41,106 bases of DNA from a virus. Shown here one piece after another: positions 16,472 through 23,349 of the stretch (positions are counted from its first letter, which is position 1; the number at the start of each line of letters is the position of its first letter). The notes under the pieces were generated by a model, which was not told the DNA's origin, searched no databases, and saw nothing but the letters and a program-made list of their open reading frames with translations. Both the position numbers and the translations under genes were made by a program. The DNA lies in IMG/VR virus record IMGVR_UViG_3300048017_000072, positions 1 to 41,106 of that record. The stretch is one strand, 5' to 3'.

Positions 16472-18064
16472 TTAAATCCTTTGCACCTTGCCCTCAACCG
16501 TAGACGGTCTACGATATTGGAATGTGTTTGCTCTGCTTACAACTGATTCGCCATGACCTTGGATTAAAGCCAGAATTCCAATCCTAGCCGAGTCAATGTG
16601 GTCATCAGGATCACTAAACCTGCCAGCATCGTCAATTGCATAGTTTCTGGCTTCATCTAAGAACTCCACACATGACTCATTAATCATAAATGTGCCACGT
16701 TCCATTCCTACCCGCATTATATTGATTCCGTAGGACTTATGGTTCGTGACTTTACCCTGATCGTTAACAGGATTCAAGATGGCACCAGGAATACAGTTCA
16801 GGCCGTAATTGTCTTCAAACACTTCTCGCACTGACTGTTCCGTCAAAGTATAGCGTCCAGCTTGTGTGGCATCGTGTGGCAATGCAATGGGAACGCCTTT
16901 AGATTCCCTGTCCAACAAATAATGGACATATTCATCTGGGGTTTCGCCACTGGCAATCTTGATTTGACGATGCAGATAAATCTTTTCTTCAGCAGGGTCT
17001 CTAAAGAAGAAACTGATAACTGTTGGGTCGTTTTTAATGCCCAAGTCAAAAGAAATCAAGCGTTCAAGGGAAGCGTTATTCTTGAGATCAATATCTGTGG
17101 CTTTGTAGGTAGGCCATTTCAGCAATGGGAATACCACGCCTTTGCCAACCAAAGGAATACCATTCATACGGCATTCCCGTTCCCAAGGCATAAAGTCTCG
17201 GGCTAACTGCTCACGTTCTTTTTGGCTGAAGAATTCCTCGTCCCATTCGTTGACAAAGGGAACGTCATCCCAAGTCACACGGACATGGGTGTATCCGTCA
17301 ATCTTGTCCCAGAACTTACGGACGAGCCCTGACATGCCTTTAAGGGGCGTGAAGGAGCACAGCACCTGCCCATTACGTTGGGCGGTGCGGACAACAAGCT
17401 CTGAGAAGGTTTCGTCTGGTGGTTGTTCATCCAAGAGCACCAGGTCAAGCTCAAAACCTTGCAAGTGACGCACTTGTTGGGTGTAGTTCGAGAAGTAAAG
17501 TTTGGATTTGCCACCAGATGAATGCCAAATTTCTACGGCTAATACGTTTGCGCCATCAGTACGGATGGACTTGTCATCTAAACACTCACGGGGAATCGAG
17601 CCTGTACCCAGCTTGTAGGACTGCTTGATGTCATCACATCCCAACAGCTTGCTTTGCAGGGTCTTGGCTACCTGTTCCCACGATTCGCCGGATGCCATAG
17701 CAATAATGGGTTTGTCCCATTTCTTGCCTTTCCAGCCCTTTGGATATCGGCCTGTCAGGTGATAAGCGGCCTCGTAGGTAGACGCGATTGTTTTGCCAGC
17801 ACGGTTGGCTGCAATCATGCCCCTACGGGTATGGGTAGCACCTGTTTCAAAGAATGCAGACTGATACTTGAAGGGCCGAAACCACTTCAAAGTATTGAAC
17901 TGCATGTCTTTAGCAATAACATCCCGAGCAGCTTTCATTTGTTTAAGCTGTTCAGTATTGAGATGCTTGATGGCAGATTTGCCGCCAGCTAACTTAACGA
18001 GATGTTTTAAAGCCCGATCTTTGTAGATGGGCTGTATGTAGTCACTTGCTTCACTTTTTGCCAT
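16472..18064 (-). CDS. terL: Terminase large subunit
   Basis: The ATPase-nuclease that packages DNA into the prohead through the portal. From ATG 18064 (MAKSEASDYIQP) it has 530 residues. The Walker-A-like ANRAGKT is at 86-92, Walker B VLLDE at 209-213, and a coupling motif CSFTP near 236-240. The RNase-H-type nuclease shows FDLGIKND (Asp340), PHDAT (Asp398) and DPDDHIDSAR (Asp487-Asp491). A GTG three codons upstream is an alternative start. The start overlaps the end of a 62-residue gene by 14 bases. The non-canonical Walker A (R in place of the first G) is common in phage large terminases. Confidence 0.95.
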   Translation of the reverse strand: MAKSEASDYIQPIYKDRALKHLVKLAGGKSAIKHLNTEQLKQMKAARDVIAKDMQFNTLKWFRPFKYQSAFFETGATHTRRGMIAANRAGKTIASTYEAAYHLTGRYPKGWKGKKWDKPIIAMASGESWEQVAKTLQSKLLGCDDIKQSYKLGTGSIPRECLDDKSIRTDGANVLAVEIWHSSGGKSKLYFSNYTQQVRHLQGFELDLVLLDEQPPDETFSELVVRTAQRNGQVLCSFTPLKGMSGLVRKFWDKIDGYTHVRVTWDDVPFVNEWDEEFFSQKEREQLARDFMPWERECRMNGIPLVGKGVVFPLLKWPTYKATDIDLKNNASLERLISFDLGIKNDPTVISFFFRDPAEEKIYLHRQIKIASGETPDEYVHYLLDRESKGVPIALPHDATQAGRYTLTEQSVREVFEDNYGLNCIPGAILNPVNDQGKVTNHKSYGINIMRVGMERGTFMINESCVEFLDEARNYAIDDAGRFSDPDDHIDSARIGILALIQGHGESVVSRANTFQYRRPSTVEGKVQRI

Positions 18065-18239
18065 ACATGTCACGCATGGTCAACAAGAGTTCGGCAGCAG
18101 AAGAAAGGTAGTAAACCTCTTCAGGGCTCAGTTTTCGATCTCCTTGGAGGTCTTTCTGTAGCCACTCAAGAGCTTTCCTAGCGCAGACTTCTACTTGCCC
18201 CGAAAGCTTCTGACGGAAGATGGCGGAATGATCGTCCAT
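18051..18239 (-). CDS. Small protein upstream of terminase large subunit
   Basis: 62 residues (MDDHSAIFRQKLSGQVEVCA...), helical, with two amphipathic helices (about 5-30 and 39-58). It overlaps the preceding gene by TAATG and terL by 14 bases, so it is translated with both. A small terminase subunit is possible from position, but the length is short and the 157-residue protein at 19541-20014 is a better candidate. Confidence 0.65.
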   Translation of the reverse strand: MDDHSAIFRQKLSGQVEVCARKALEWLQKDLQGDRKLSPEEVYYLSSAAELLLTMRDMYGKK

Positions 18240-18880
18240 TACGCCCAGGGATTAGTTACGTTCTTAGACGCGATGTTCAGAACCTCACGGTCAATCAATG
18301 ACCAGATGCCAGCACCCTTTTCACCAACGCAGTAAGCGTACAGACCACGACCTTTTTCAGAGTAGGTTCCATCTGCTCGACGCAACACAGTCTCGGCAGT
18401 ACGGGGGTCAAGCCATGTGTACTTCTCGGGCACTACCTGACCAAACTTGTTGATGCGCTCACCAACAGCTTGTTGTTCAATAGGACCCATGATCTGATAA
18501 GTAATTACACCGTTGTCGTACTTCTTGAAGTTGATCTGCACCTTGCGGTCAGACTGTGGGTCTTCAGGGTGAGGCATGTTGGTAGCCCCAAAGAAGTGGA
18601 CTTGCGAATCTGGATCGGGAAGATCAGCAGGACGAGCAGGCATAGGCTTTAGCTCATCCATCGGAATCAACTCTTTTTTGTCGATGTAGGGATTCAAATC
18701 AGTCTGGTAGTCAGATGGAATCTTCTTACCTTCCAAGGCGTTTTTAGCGACTTGGTATTGATCCTCTTTAGGTTTACCAATGAGGTCTAGACTGATTTGA
18801 GTCTTGTCGTAAACAAACTGAGCCAATTCTTTTGCAGTAGGCAGGTCTGCCTTCAGTGCATCAATATCATACGTTGCCAT
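18239..18880 (-). CDS. Head-module protein of unknown function
   Basis: 213 residues, starting MATYDIDALKADLPTAKELA. The first part is helical, the middle is proline-rich (LKPMPARPADLPDPD), and the second half is beta-rich (QINFKKYDNGVITYQIMGPI). A WLDPRTAETVLRRADGTYS phrase precedes the end. No membrane segment or known catalytic motif is seen. The gene lies between the small basic proteins and terL and ends in a TAATG overlap with the 62-residue gene. It is probably a conserved late protein, perhaps in the virion. Confidence 0.65.
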   Translation of the reverse strand: MATYDIDALKADLPTAKELAQFVYDKTQISLDLIGKPKEDQYQVAKNALEGKKIPSDYQTDLNPYIDKKELIPMDELKPMPARPADLPDPDSQVHFFGATNMPHPEDPQSDRKVQINFKKYDNGVITYQIMGPIEQQAVGERINKFGQVVPEKYTWLDPRTAETVLRRADGTYSEKGRGLYAYCVGEKGAGIWSLIDREVLNIASKNVTNPWA

Positions 18881-18890
18881 ACATTACCTT

Positions 18891-19115
18891 TCAGATGTTC
18901 TTAGGGAGTTTAGGAGTGGTGAACTTACCGCCATTGATGTCATTCACATGGGGGTCAGACAGGGGGTTCTGGTTAAAAGCTTTGCCAACAGCAGTAGCAA
19001 CCATCTTGCGACGATCTTGCTCTTTAGCAAAACCAGCAAGCTTTTCGTTGATGCCAGAAGTCAGACCACGAGTCATGGCTTTACCGCCAGAAATGATTTT
19101 GCCGTATGCAGACAT
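18891..19115 (-). CDS. Small basic protein of unknown function
   Basis: I choose ATG 19115 (MSAYGKIISGGKAMTRGL): GAGG lies seven bases before it, while a GTG four codons upstream has none. The product has 74 residues, is basic and Gly/Lys-rich, and ends TTPKLPKNI. No family is recognised. It is one of three consecutive small basic late proteins (with 19124-19384 and 19381-19527), which may be DNA-associated or minor virion proteins. Confidence 0.6.
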   Translation of the reverse strand: MSAYGKIISGGKAMTRGLTSGINEKLAGFAKEQDRRKMVATAVGKAFNQNPLSDPHVNDINGGKFTTPKLPKNI

Positions 19116-19123
19116 GATTGACC

Positions 19124-19384
19124 TCACTTAGTGTAGCTGCTGTTTTTCAGATAACCATCATTCTTAATGGTTCCGCAGTAATCAGCATGGGTGCTGACCA
19201 TTACCTTTTGGTTGCGACTAGCAATGTTGCCAGAAGCAGCAGGAGCACCTTGGGAGCCTTTAGGAGTATCCAAGCCGTGCTTAGTGCCAGTTACCTTGGT
19301 AACGCCACCAGAGTGACTAGCGGGGTTCTTAGAGACATTACCCTTGCGATTAGGAGCTTGGGCGAATTGGAAATTGGTAGTCAT
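19124..19384 (-). CDS. Small disordered basic protein
   Basis: 86 residues (MTTNFQFAQAPNRKGNVSKN...), rich in Gly, Ser, Thr, Asn and Lys, with almost no hydrophobic core until DYCGTIKNDGYLKNSS at the end. Its ATG overlaps the stop of the 48-residue gene upstream as ATGA. The role is unknown. Low complexity and basic charge fit a minor structural or nucleic-acid-binding peptide. Confidence 0.6.
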   Translation of the reverse strand: MTTNFQFAQAPNRKGNVSKNPASHSGGVTKVTGTKHGLDTPKGSQGAPAASGNIASRNQKVMVSTHADYCGTIKNDGYLKNSSYTK

Positions 19385-19527
19385 TTCTTGCCTTTCCGTT
19401 TATGTTCGGCATCACGTTTAACAGAATAGGCAATAGCCAAAGCCTGGGCTTGGGGTTTGCCTGCTTTAACTTCAGCCTTGACATTCGATTTGAATGCTTT
19501 CTCCGAAGTACCCTTCTTCAACGGCAT
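19381..19527 (-). CDS. Tiny Lys-rich phage protein (48 residues)
   Basis: This short gene is supported by AAAGG nine bases before ATG 19527 and an ATGA overlap with the next gene. The product starts MPLKKGTSEKAFKSNVKAE, continues with GKPQAQALAIAYSVKRD and ends RKGKK. I recognise the layout (MPLKKG.S.K....N...E...GKP..QA.AIA) from a small protein found in many phages. Its function is unknown. It is strongly basic. Confidence 0.75.
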   Translation of the reverse strand: MPLKKGTSEKAFKSNVKAEVKAGKPQAQALAIAYSVKRDAEHKRKGKK

Positions 19528-19540
19528 ATATTACACCTTT

Positions 19541-20014
19541 CTAGACTTTGCGAATAGCTTGCAGGAAGTCATCTAAAGCCTCATCAGCAGTAACTTCCTC
19601 TTCCTTACTGATGTTCTGCACATGCTCGATACTGATAATAGGAGCACGGCTAGACTCAAATGTAGCAAGCTTTTCAGCAATCTTGGCCTTTTCCTTCAAG
19701 TCCAGTTCATCACTGTTCATGGCCTCAATCAGCACATCCATAGCCGTTCGTAGGGGACTTAAACCCTTCTCCAAACGCTCATCATTTAGCTTGTTGAACA
19801 AAGCACCATACTCAGTAACCTTGTTGACAATGCTTTTAGGACGACCTTTGGTGTGACGGTTTTGGGGATTGTCTGTTAGGGTATCTCGAGGGTCTTTCTT
19901 GCCTGTTGCCAGCTTCATAGCCTTGATCTGGGCATATTGAGCTTTACTACTTTGACGCTGTTTCTCAGTAGTAACAGGCGAGTCTTCAGGTCGAATATCA
20001 CCAAATAAGTTCAT
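19541..20014 (-). CDS. Candidate terminase small subunit
   Basis: 157 residues, starting MNLFGDIRPEDSPVTTEKQR. A basic N-terminal helix (about 18-45) is followed by NRHTKGRPKSIVNKVTEYGA, then helices (about 75-120: LRTAMDVLIEAMNSDELDLKEKAKIAEKLATFESSRAP) like the oligomerisation part of small terminase proteins, and an acidic C-terminus. Size, position near the start of the late arm upstream of terL, and the DNA-binding-like basic segment fit a small terminase subunit, which recognises the packaging site. I see no diagnostic motif, so this is inference. The start overlaps the GNAT-like gene stop by four bases. Confidence 0.5.
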   Translation of the reverse strand: MNLFGDIRPEDSPVTTEKQRQSSKAQYAQIKAMKLATGKKDPRDTLTDNPQNRHTKGRPKSIVNKVTEYGALFNKLNDERLEKGLSPLRTAMDVLIEAMNSDELDLKEKAKIAEKLATFESSRAPIISIEHVQNISKEEEVTADEALDDFLQAIRKV

Positions 20015-20529
20015 TTCAAACCTTTCATTGCGTCTTCAGTACGAATCCATCCGTAGCTGCCATTTACTTGGAATCCACGTTTCTTGTGAATCCGCATAAA
20101 CCCATCATGCTCACTACGGATACTGGTTGAGCAAATAACAGGAATACCCCATGTATACGCCCAAAGGATGTGTTGGTCAATCATCTCATTAATCATCCGA
20201 ACCCTCTGCTTTATTGGCAAGGTAAGGTCTAAATGATGAAACTTGGCATTACTGATCTCTTCATTCGAGTAGGTCGTATACCCACCACGATCAAACCAGC
20301 AATAACCCAACAAGCTGTTATCACCAAAAGGAATCGGAACTTCTCTGCATACAGCAATAAATTCCCGTCCTTTATCAAATATCTGTACGGTAGTAGCAAC
20401 TGTCAGGTTCTTTCTGAACACAGCCCTATCCCGTTTCAGTACTCCATCTACTTCCTGTCCATAGGTCTGGTCAGCAAGAAGAACCATGTCCTCTACGTCA
20501 TGTAGTGGATGAGCCAATGTCCATTCCAT
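20011..20529 (-). CDS. GNAT-like protein at the head of the late operon
   Basis: 172 residues starting MEWTLAHPLHDVEDMVLLAD. The layout suggests the acetyltransferase fold: central strands (REFIAVCREVPIPFG, LLGYCWFDRGG), a helix with RVRMINEMIDQHILWAYTWG, and a final FMRIHKKRGFQVNGSYGWIR that resembles the last strand-helix of GNAT proteins (a GF motif after a helix). A clear acetyl-CoA loop (Q/RxxGxG/A) is not visible, so the enzyme activity is doubtful. Proteins of this type occur at the start of late regions in several podoviruses. It is the first gene after the candidate late promoter. No ribosome site is obvious before ATG 20529. Confidence 0.55.
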   Translation of the reverse strand: MEWTLAHPLHDVEDMVLLADQTYGQEVDGVLKRDRAVFRKNLTVATTVQIFDKGREFIAVCREVPIPFGDNSLLGYCWFDRGGYTTYSNEEISNAKFHHLDLTLPIKQRVRMINEMIDQHILWAYTWGIPVICSTSIRSEHDGFMRIHKKRGFQVNGSYGWIRTEDAMKGLK

Positions 20530-20562
20530 AGCAATGCAATCAAAAGTTTTGGGTGAAAAAAT

Positions 20563-20571
20563 TTTATACCA
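20563..20571 (-). promoter_or_regulatory. Candidate late promoter (extended -10)
   Basis: On the minus strand TGGTATAAA (TGn-TATAAA) lies about 35 bases before the first late gene. No good -35 is seen at 17 bases, as is usual for extended -10 promoters. With no phage RNA polymerase gene found, host sigma70 or a phage activator would have to drive the 28-kb late arm. Confidence 0.35.
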
Positions 20572-20677
20572 GAAACGAGCAGGGGAAAAGTTTTTGTAGA
20601 AATTTTGGGGATGGGGGAGTGGGCCCCCCTTAAACCTTCCCCTTCCAGTCCTACCCCCTCACCTAAACCCACCAGGA

Positions 20678-20730
20678 TAAGTAGGGGGGATTGCCACATT
20701 ATGTTAAGTTGCATTAAGTAGGGGGGTTGC
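20678..20730. repeat. Two direct repeats TAAGTAGGGGGG(A)TTGC
   Basis: The copies are at 20678-20694 and 20715-20730, 37 bases apart start to start, so they fall roughly on the same face after three to four turns. They sit in a stretch of G6, C6 and C5 tracts upstream of the late promoter. They could bind an activator or be part of a packaging or origin site. Confidence 0.6.
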
Positions 20731-20995
20731 TCTGCTTTTGGGTGACTTTAGGGGCCCAATGTCTTTTGAGGTTTTGAGTACTAGCGTTATGACTTCATGC
20801 ACTAGCCGTGCTCTGGAATCCCTTTGATCTATCCCTACGGTAATTGATGACTCTTAGAGGGAAGAAACACATTCTTGGTCTTTTCTTTTTCTTTTCGTTG
20901 TTACTTCAGAGGGCAATATGCAGCACCCTTTGGTAACCCTTCCAAGCTCTCCCAATACTCACTTTTGATACTTTGCTATCACTTACACTTGAAGA

Positions 20996-21023
20996 TTGAC
21001 GGATTCAAATGAACCTGTACAAA
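20996..21023 (+). promoter_or_regulatory. Candidate early rightward promoter
   Basis: TTGACG, then 16 bases, then TACAAA preceded by TG. The -35 matches five of six consensus bases and the -10 matches four of six. The transcript would start near 21030, enter the palindromic element at 21039-21066 and reach the first small gene at 21188. Confidence 0.5.
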
Positions 21024-21038
21024 TAGACAGGCAAAAGC

Positions 21039-21066
21039 TAGGGTAAACCCTTAAGGGGAAACCCTA
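21039..21066. promoter_or_regulatory. Compound palindrome, possible operator
   Basis: The 28 bases hold overlapping inverted repeats. The ends (TAGGGT and ACCCTA) pair with each other. GGGTAAACCC (21041-21050) is a near palindrome and CCCTTAAGGG sits inside. A similar GGGTTAACCC occurs at 30259-30268 in the other divergent region. The place just downstream of the promoter fits a repressor site or a leader hairpin. Confidence 0.4.
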
Positions 21067-21187
21067 TAAGTGATGTCCCTCATTCAATGAAATCAACAAC
21101 TTACGAACGCTGGCACGATTCTTTCGCGCTATATAGGTGAGAGGCACGATCTTGTGCCCTCAGTTGTCAAACTTAATGGAGTATGAA

Positions 21188-21373
21188 ATGGACAACCTCA
21201 CAAAACACGATTTGTTTCAAGCTGCACGAACTATGAAGAGGTTCGGCGGGTCTTTTGCCTCATGTATCGCAGAGGCTTACCTAGTAGCAGACAGCCACAA
21301 CGCCAAGCGCCTTTTAGAGGCTTTCTCTGACCTTTTTACCAAGTATCACGCTTGGAACATGGAGAACAACTAA
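21188..21373 (+). CDS. Small early protein, conserved in phages
   Basis: I start at ATG 21188 (MDNLTKHDLFQAARTMKRFG), which has GGAG eight bases upstream. Earlier in-frame ATGs do not. 61 residues. The FxxAARTMKRFGGSFAxxIAxAYxxAD pattern is one I recognise from small proteins of many phages and prophages, of unknown function. It is helical and soluble. First gene of the rightward early block; its stop overlaps the next start as TAATG. Confidence 0.75.
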   Translation: MDNLTKHDLFQAARTMKRFGGSFASCIAEAYLVADSHNAKRLLEAFSDLFTKYHAWNMENN

Positions 21374-21588
21374 TGGACAAGTACACACACCTCGAAGACG
21401 GCTACACGCTCCTCTGCTATTACGAGTTTGAGCCACCACTGGACGGTGATGACATCAACCCAGCCTATGAGGGCTGTGTCACGGTCTGTGAGGTCTACGT
21501 CAACGGCTCAACACATGATGCCCATCAATTGCTTAACCCTGCATTGATCCAGCGCATCGAGTCTGACCTGTTGGAGATGTTGGCATGA
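21373..21588 (+). CDS. Small early protein, function unknown
   Basis: 71 residues from ATG 21373 (MDKYTHLEDGYTLLCYYEFE), with GGAG in the end of the previous gene. The protein is acidic and mixed alpha/beta (CEVYVNGSTHDAHQLLNP, ending ESDLLEMLA). No family function is known to me. Its stop overlaps the next tiny gene as ATGA, so translation is coupled. Confidence 0.7.
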   Translation: MDKYTHLEDGYTLLCYYEFEPPLDGDDINPAYEGCVTVCEVYVNGSTHDAHQLLNPALIQRIESDLLEMLA

Positions 21589-21668
21589 AATACCTTATCG
21601 AATTAGCCCAAGCTTTTATTATTGCTTGTCTTTTCTTTGGTCTTATTTTCTATTCACTGTTTAACTAA
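21585..21668 (+). CDS. 27-residue single-pass membrane peptide
   Basis: The peptide starts MKYLIELAQAF and continues as one hydrophobic helix (FIIACLFFGLIFYSLF). GGAG lies nine bases before the start, and ATGA overlap with the preceding gene argues that it is translated. It may be an early membrane-active peptide. Confidence 0.6.
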   Translation: MKYLIELAQAFIIACLFFGLIFYSLFN

Positions 21669-21680
21669 TAGAGGTTTAAT

Positions 21681-22010
21681 ATGAAATCAACAGTTGATTT
21701 TTATTCTTTTCGTCGTGCTTTTGAAATGACAAGAGCAACTCATTTCTCCTATGAGGGTTTAAATATCCTTTTTGGCTATTTAGAAGAATACGAGGAATCA
21801 ACAGGCGAGGAAATCGAATTAGATGTTATTTCCTTGTGCTGTGATTTTTACGAAGACCACTGGACAGATATAGCCGAGAACTATGATATTGATTTATCAG
21901 ACATTGAAGACGAAGACGAAAAGAAAAAAGCCGTAGAGGATTATTTAAACAATAACACCATGCTTTGCGGTGAAACTAAAACAGGCTCTTTTATCTATCA
22001 AGTGTTTTAA
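21681..22010 (+). CDS. Acidic early protein, conserved in phages
   Basis: 109 residues, starting MKSTVDFYSFRRAFEMTRAT. The pattern FSYEGLxxLFxYLEEYEESTGEEIELDVIxLCC is one I recognise from small proteins widely spread in phages. The protein is very acidic (DLSDIEDEDEKKKAVEDY). Such charge can mimic DNA, but that is speculation. AGAGG precedes the start. The gene is more AT-rich than the two before it. Confidence 0.75.
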   Translation: MKSTVDFYSFRRAFEMTRATHFSYEGLNILFGYLEEYEESTGEEIELDVISLCCDFYEDHWTDIAENYDIDLSDIEDEDEKKKAVEDYLNNNTMLCGETKTGSFIYQVF

Positions 22011-22022
22011 GGAGTTAAAAAC

Positions 22023-22271
22023 ATGATTACTTATAACTACTCAATTGCAGAACACTTTATGGCGGCTCTCATCAATGGTGACGATTCAGGTCTGACTGAC
22101 GAAGAGATCAACGCGCTAAACAGCTTTGAAGAGAGCCTCCCAAAGCATTACCACCTGAAAGCCCCAATGCATGGAAATTGGGACATTATCGACACAGAGC
22201 CAAGCTTTGCAGTGTGTGAGGTCTGCGAAGGATATGCGAGTTGTTTAACTGTCCAATTGCACTTTATTTAA
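22023..22271 (+). CDS. Small early protein with C-terminal cysteine cluster
   Basis: 82 residues from ATG 22023, after AAGGAG. The first part is helical (EHFMAALINGDDSGLTDEE). Near the end the run CEVCEGYASC gives three cysteines in ten residues, which may bind a metal. The function is unknown. Confidence 0.7.
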   Translation: MITYNYSIAEHFMAALINGDDSGLTDEEINALNSFEESLPKHYHLKAPMHGNWDIIDTEPSFAVCEVCEGYASCLTVQLHFI

Positions 22272-22282
22272 GGAGAAACAAA

Positions 22283-22441
22283 TTGAAAACGAACCAATTA
22301 ACAGGTCAAGCTCTCATCCGTGCTGTTGTGAATCAAATTCAAAAAGATTTGCAAGACGAAGACGTCACCGCTTTGTGGGAATTATTAATGAATGTCGAGC
22401 CTAAACATCTGCAAGCTTTTTTGCCTGAGGTGACAGCATGA
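22283..22441 (+). CDS. Small early protein with TTG start
   Basis: A perfect AAGGAG site lies seven bases before TTG 22283. The in-frame ATG at 22241 is inside the previous gene and has no site, so TTG is the likelier start. 52 residues, reading (M)KTNQLTGQALIRAVVNQIQ, all helical, ending AFLPEVTA. The stop overlaps the next ATG as ATGA. The function is unknown. Confidence 0.65.
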   Translation: MKTNQLTGQALIRAVVNQIQKDLQDEDVTALWELLMNVEPKHLQAFLPEVTA

Positions 22442-22773
22442 AAACATTAGAGCTTGTTAATGGGCAATATGTCTTTGAGCACAAAGGCATAAACATTGAG
22501 AACCCAATTCTCTCGGACTGTGGAAGAGGTGCAATTGACCCAGCAGCATATGGCTTTGAGGTGGTTTGGACAGGCGGTAACTGTTCGGCTCATGGTCAAG
22601 TATTTAACCTTAACGGTGAGCGTGTATTGATGATTCTCACTGATGGCAATTTAAACGCCATCCAGCCTGATTCAGAGCTTGCAGAGGTCGGCTTGTATCG
22701 TGCTCCTGATGCTGAGAATGATTGGGATTTGTTGCCCGAGAATTTAATTACGTTCTACGAGGTGCAGAGATGA
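22438..22773 (+). CDS. Small early protein, function unknown
   Basis: 111 residues starting MKTLELVNGQYVFEHKGINI. It is beta-rich, with a GFEVVWTGGNCSAHGQVFNL segment and a final TFYEVQR. No known motif. Coupled by ATGA to genes on both sides. Confidence 0.7.
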   Translation: MKTLELVNGQYVFEHKGINIENPILSDCGRGAIDPAAYGFEVVWTGGNCSAHGQVFNLNGERVLMILTDGNLNAIQPDSELAEVGLYRAPDAENDWDLLPENLITFYEVQR

Positions 22774-22964
22774 TTATTGAACCGTTCATTAAGGTGCAAA
22801 TAGGTGCGTTCGGCAGTATTACCACAATTGACGAACCTAATTTTTGGATTGTTGAAAAGGTTTGTGAATTAGGATTAATCGTTACCTCATGCGACAACCC
22901 AAAAAAGTGGCGATTTGTCCACCCTGACGATTTTTGGATTTTGCTAGATAACCTCAAGCTGTAA
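22770..22964 (+). CDS. Last small gene of the rightward early block
   Basis: 64 residues from ATG 22770 (MIIEPFIKVQIGAFGSITTI), overlapping the previous stop as ATGA. Beta-rich with several Trp (NFWIVEKV, KKWRFVHPDDFWILL). The sequence reads like a small SH3-type fold. Function unknown. A strong terminator begins ten bases after the stop. Confidence 0.7.
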   Translation: MIIEPFIKVQIGAFGSITTIDEPNFWIVEKVCELGLIVTSCDNPKKWRFVHPDDFWILLDNLKL

Positions 22965-22974
22965 AACCAAAGAA

Positions 22975-22998
22975 TCCCCGAGAGATCGGGGTTTTTTT
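22975..22998 (+). terminator. Rho-independent terminator of the rightward early block
   Basis: CCCCGA-GAGA-TCGGGG followed by seven T. A six-pair GC-rich stem with a GNRA-type loop and T-run is a textbook intrinsic terminator. Confidence 0.92.
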
Positions 22999-23349
22999 GG
23001 CTTTGCTAAGTTGGTAAGTACTCACTTCACATATAGAACGATTACAACGCCTCAGAACCGCTTTCTGTGCTTGTGGCTACCCATGTCTACACCATGCTGT
23101 GATCGTGCCTTGTAGCTCGTTCTGATGCGTTCTAGAGGCATTCTCGGGTCTGTGGTTGGGTCGTTGTGTGTGCGTACGTCATGCGCTCGTGTCATGCGCT
23201 GCGTGATGCGTGAGCGTGTGTGTGCGGGGGTGCGTATGCGGGGGTGTGTGCGTGTGTGTATGCGTGTACACATGTATATGACCCCTCCCCCCTCAAAAAA
23301 TTTAGTGGGTATCAAAAAAGACACCCCCCCTTGTTTTTTTGGCTACGGC
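22999..23349. other. Gene-free stretch between converging early blocks
   Basis: About 350 bases between the terminator and the end of the leftward replication block. From about 23165 to 23280 it is a low-complexity, alternating purine-pyrimidine tract of GT, GC and ATGCG motifs. It is followed by C6, A6, T3A-type and C7 runs and a hairpin GGTATC-A6-GACACC (23308-23325). The open frames on both strands here have no ribosome sites and show low-complexity translations. It may be an origin or a structural element. Confidence 0.6.
23165..23280. repeat. Alternating purine-pyrimidine GT/GC tract
   Basis: Short units recur: GTCATGCGCT twice near 23178-23201, GCGGGGGTG twice near 23224-23252, and many GTGTGTGCG. 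Such tracts can adopt Z-DNA and unwind easily under supercoiling. Nothing comparable is seen elsewhere in the window. Confidence 0.7.

Larger units (their letters stand above)
20530..21187. other. Main divergent control region (658 bases, no gene)
   Basis: Leftward late genes and rightward early genes start on either side. Contents from left to right are: an AT-rich minus-strand extended -10 (20563-20571), G/C-tract DNA with two direct repeats (20678-20730), a pyrimidine run (20876-20905), a sigma70-type plus-strand promoter (20996-21023), a compound palindrome (21039-21066) and a small hairpin GGCAC/GTGCC at about 21151-21166. No reading frame here has a credible ribosome site. Confidence 0.7.

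Noticed and set aside
16472-18073. Start of terL at GTG 18073
   Set aside because: ATG 18064 gives the same protein without three extra residues and is the commoner start type; neither has a strong ribosome site, so this is a preference only.
21110-21130. sigma54-type promoter (TGGCACG...)
   Set aside because: The GC element at the required distance is missing (GG to GC spacing is wrong).
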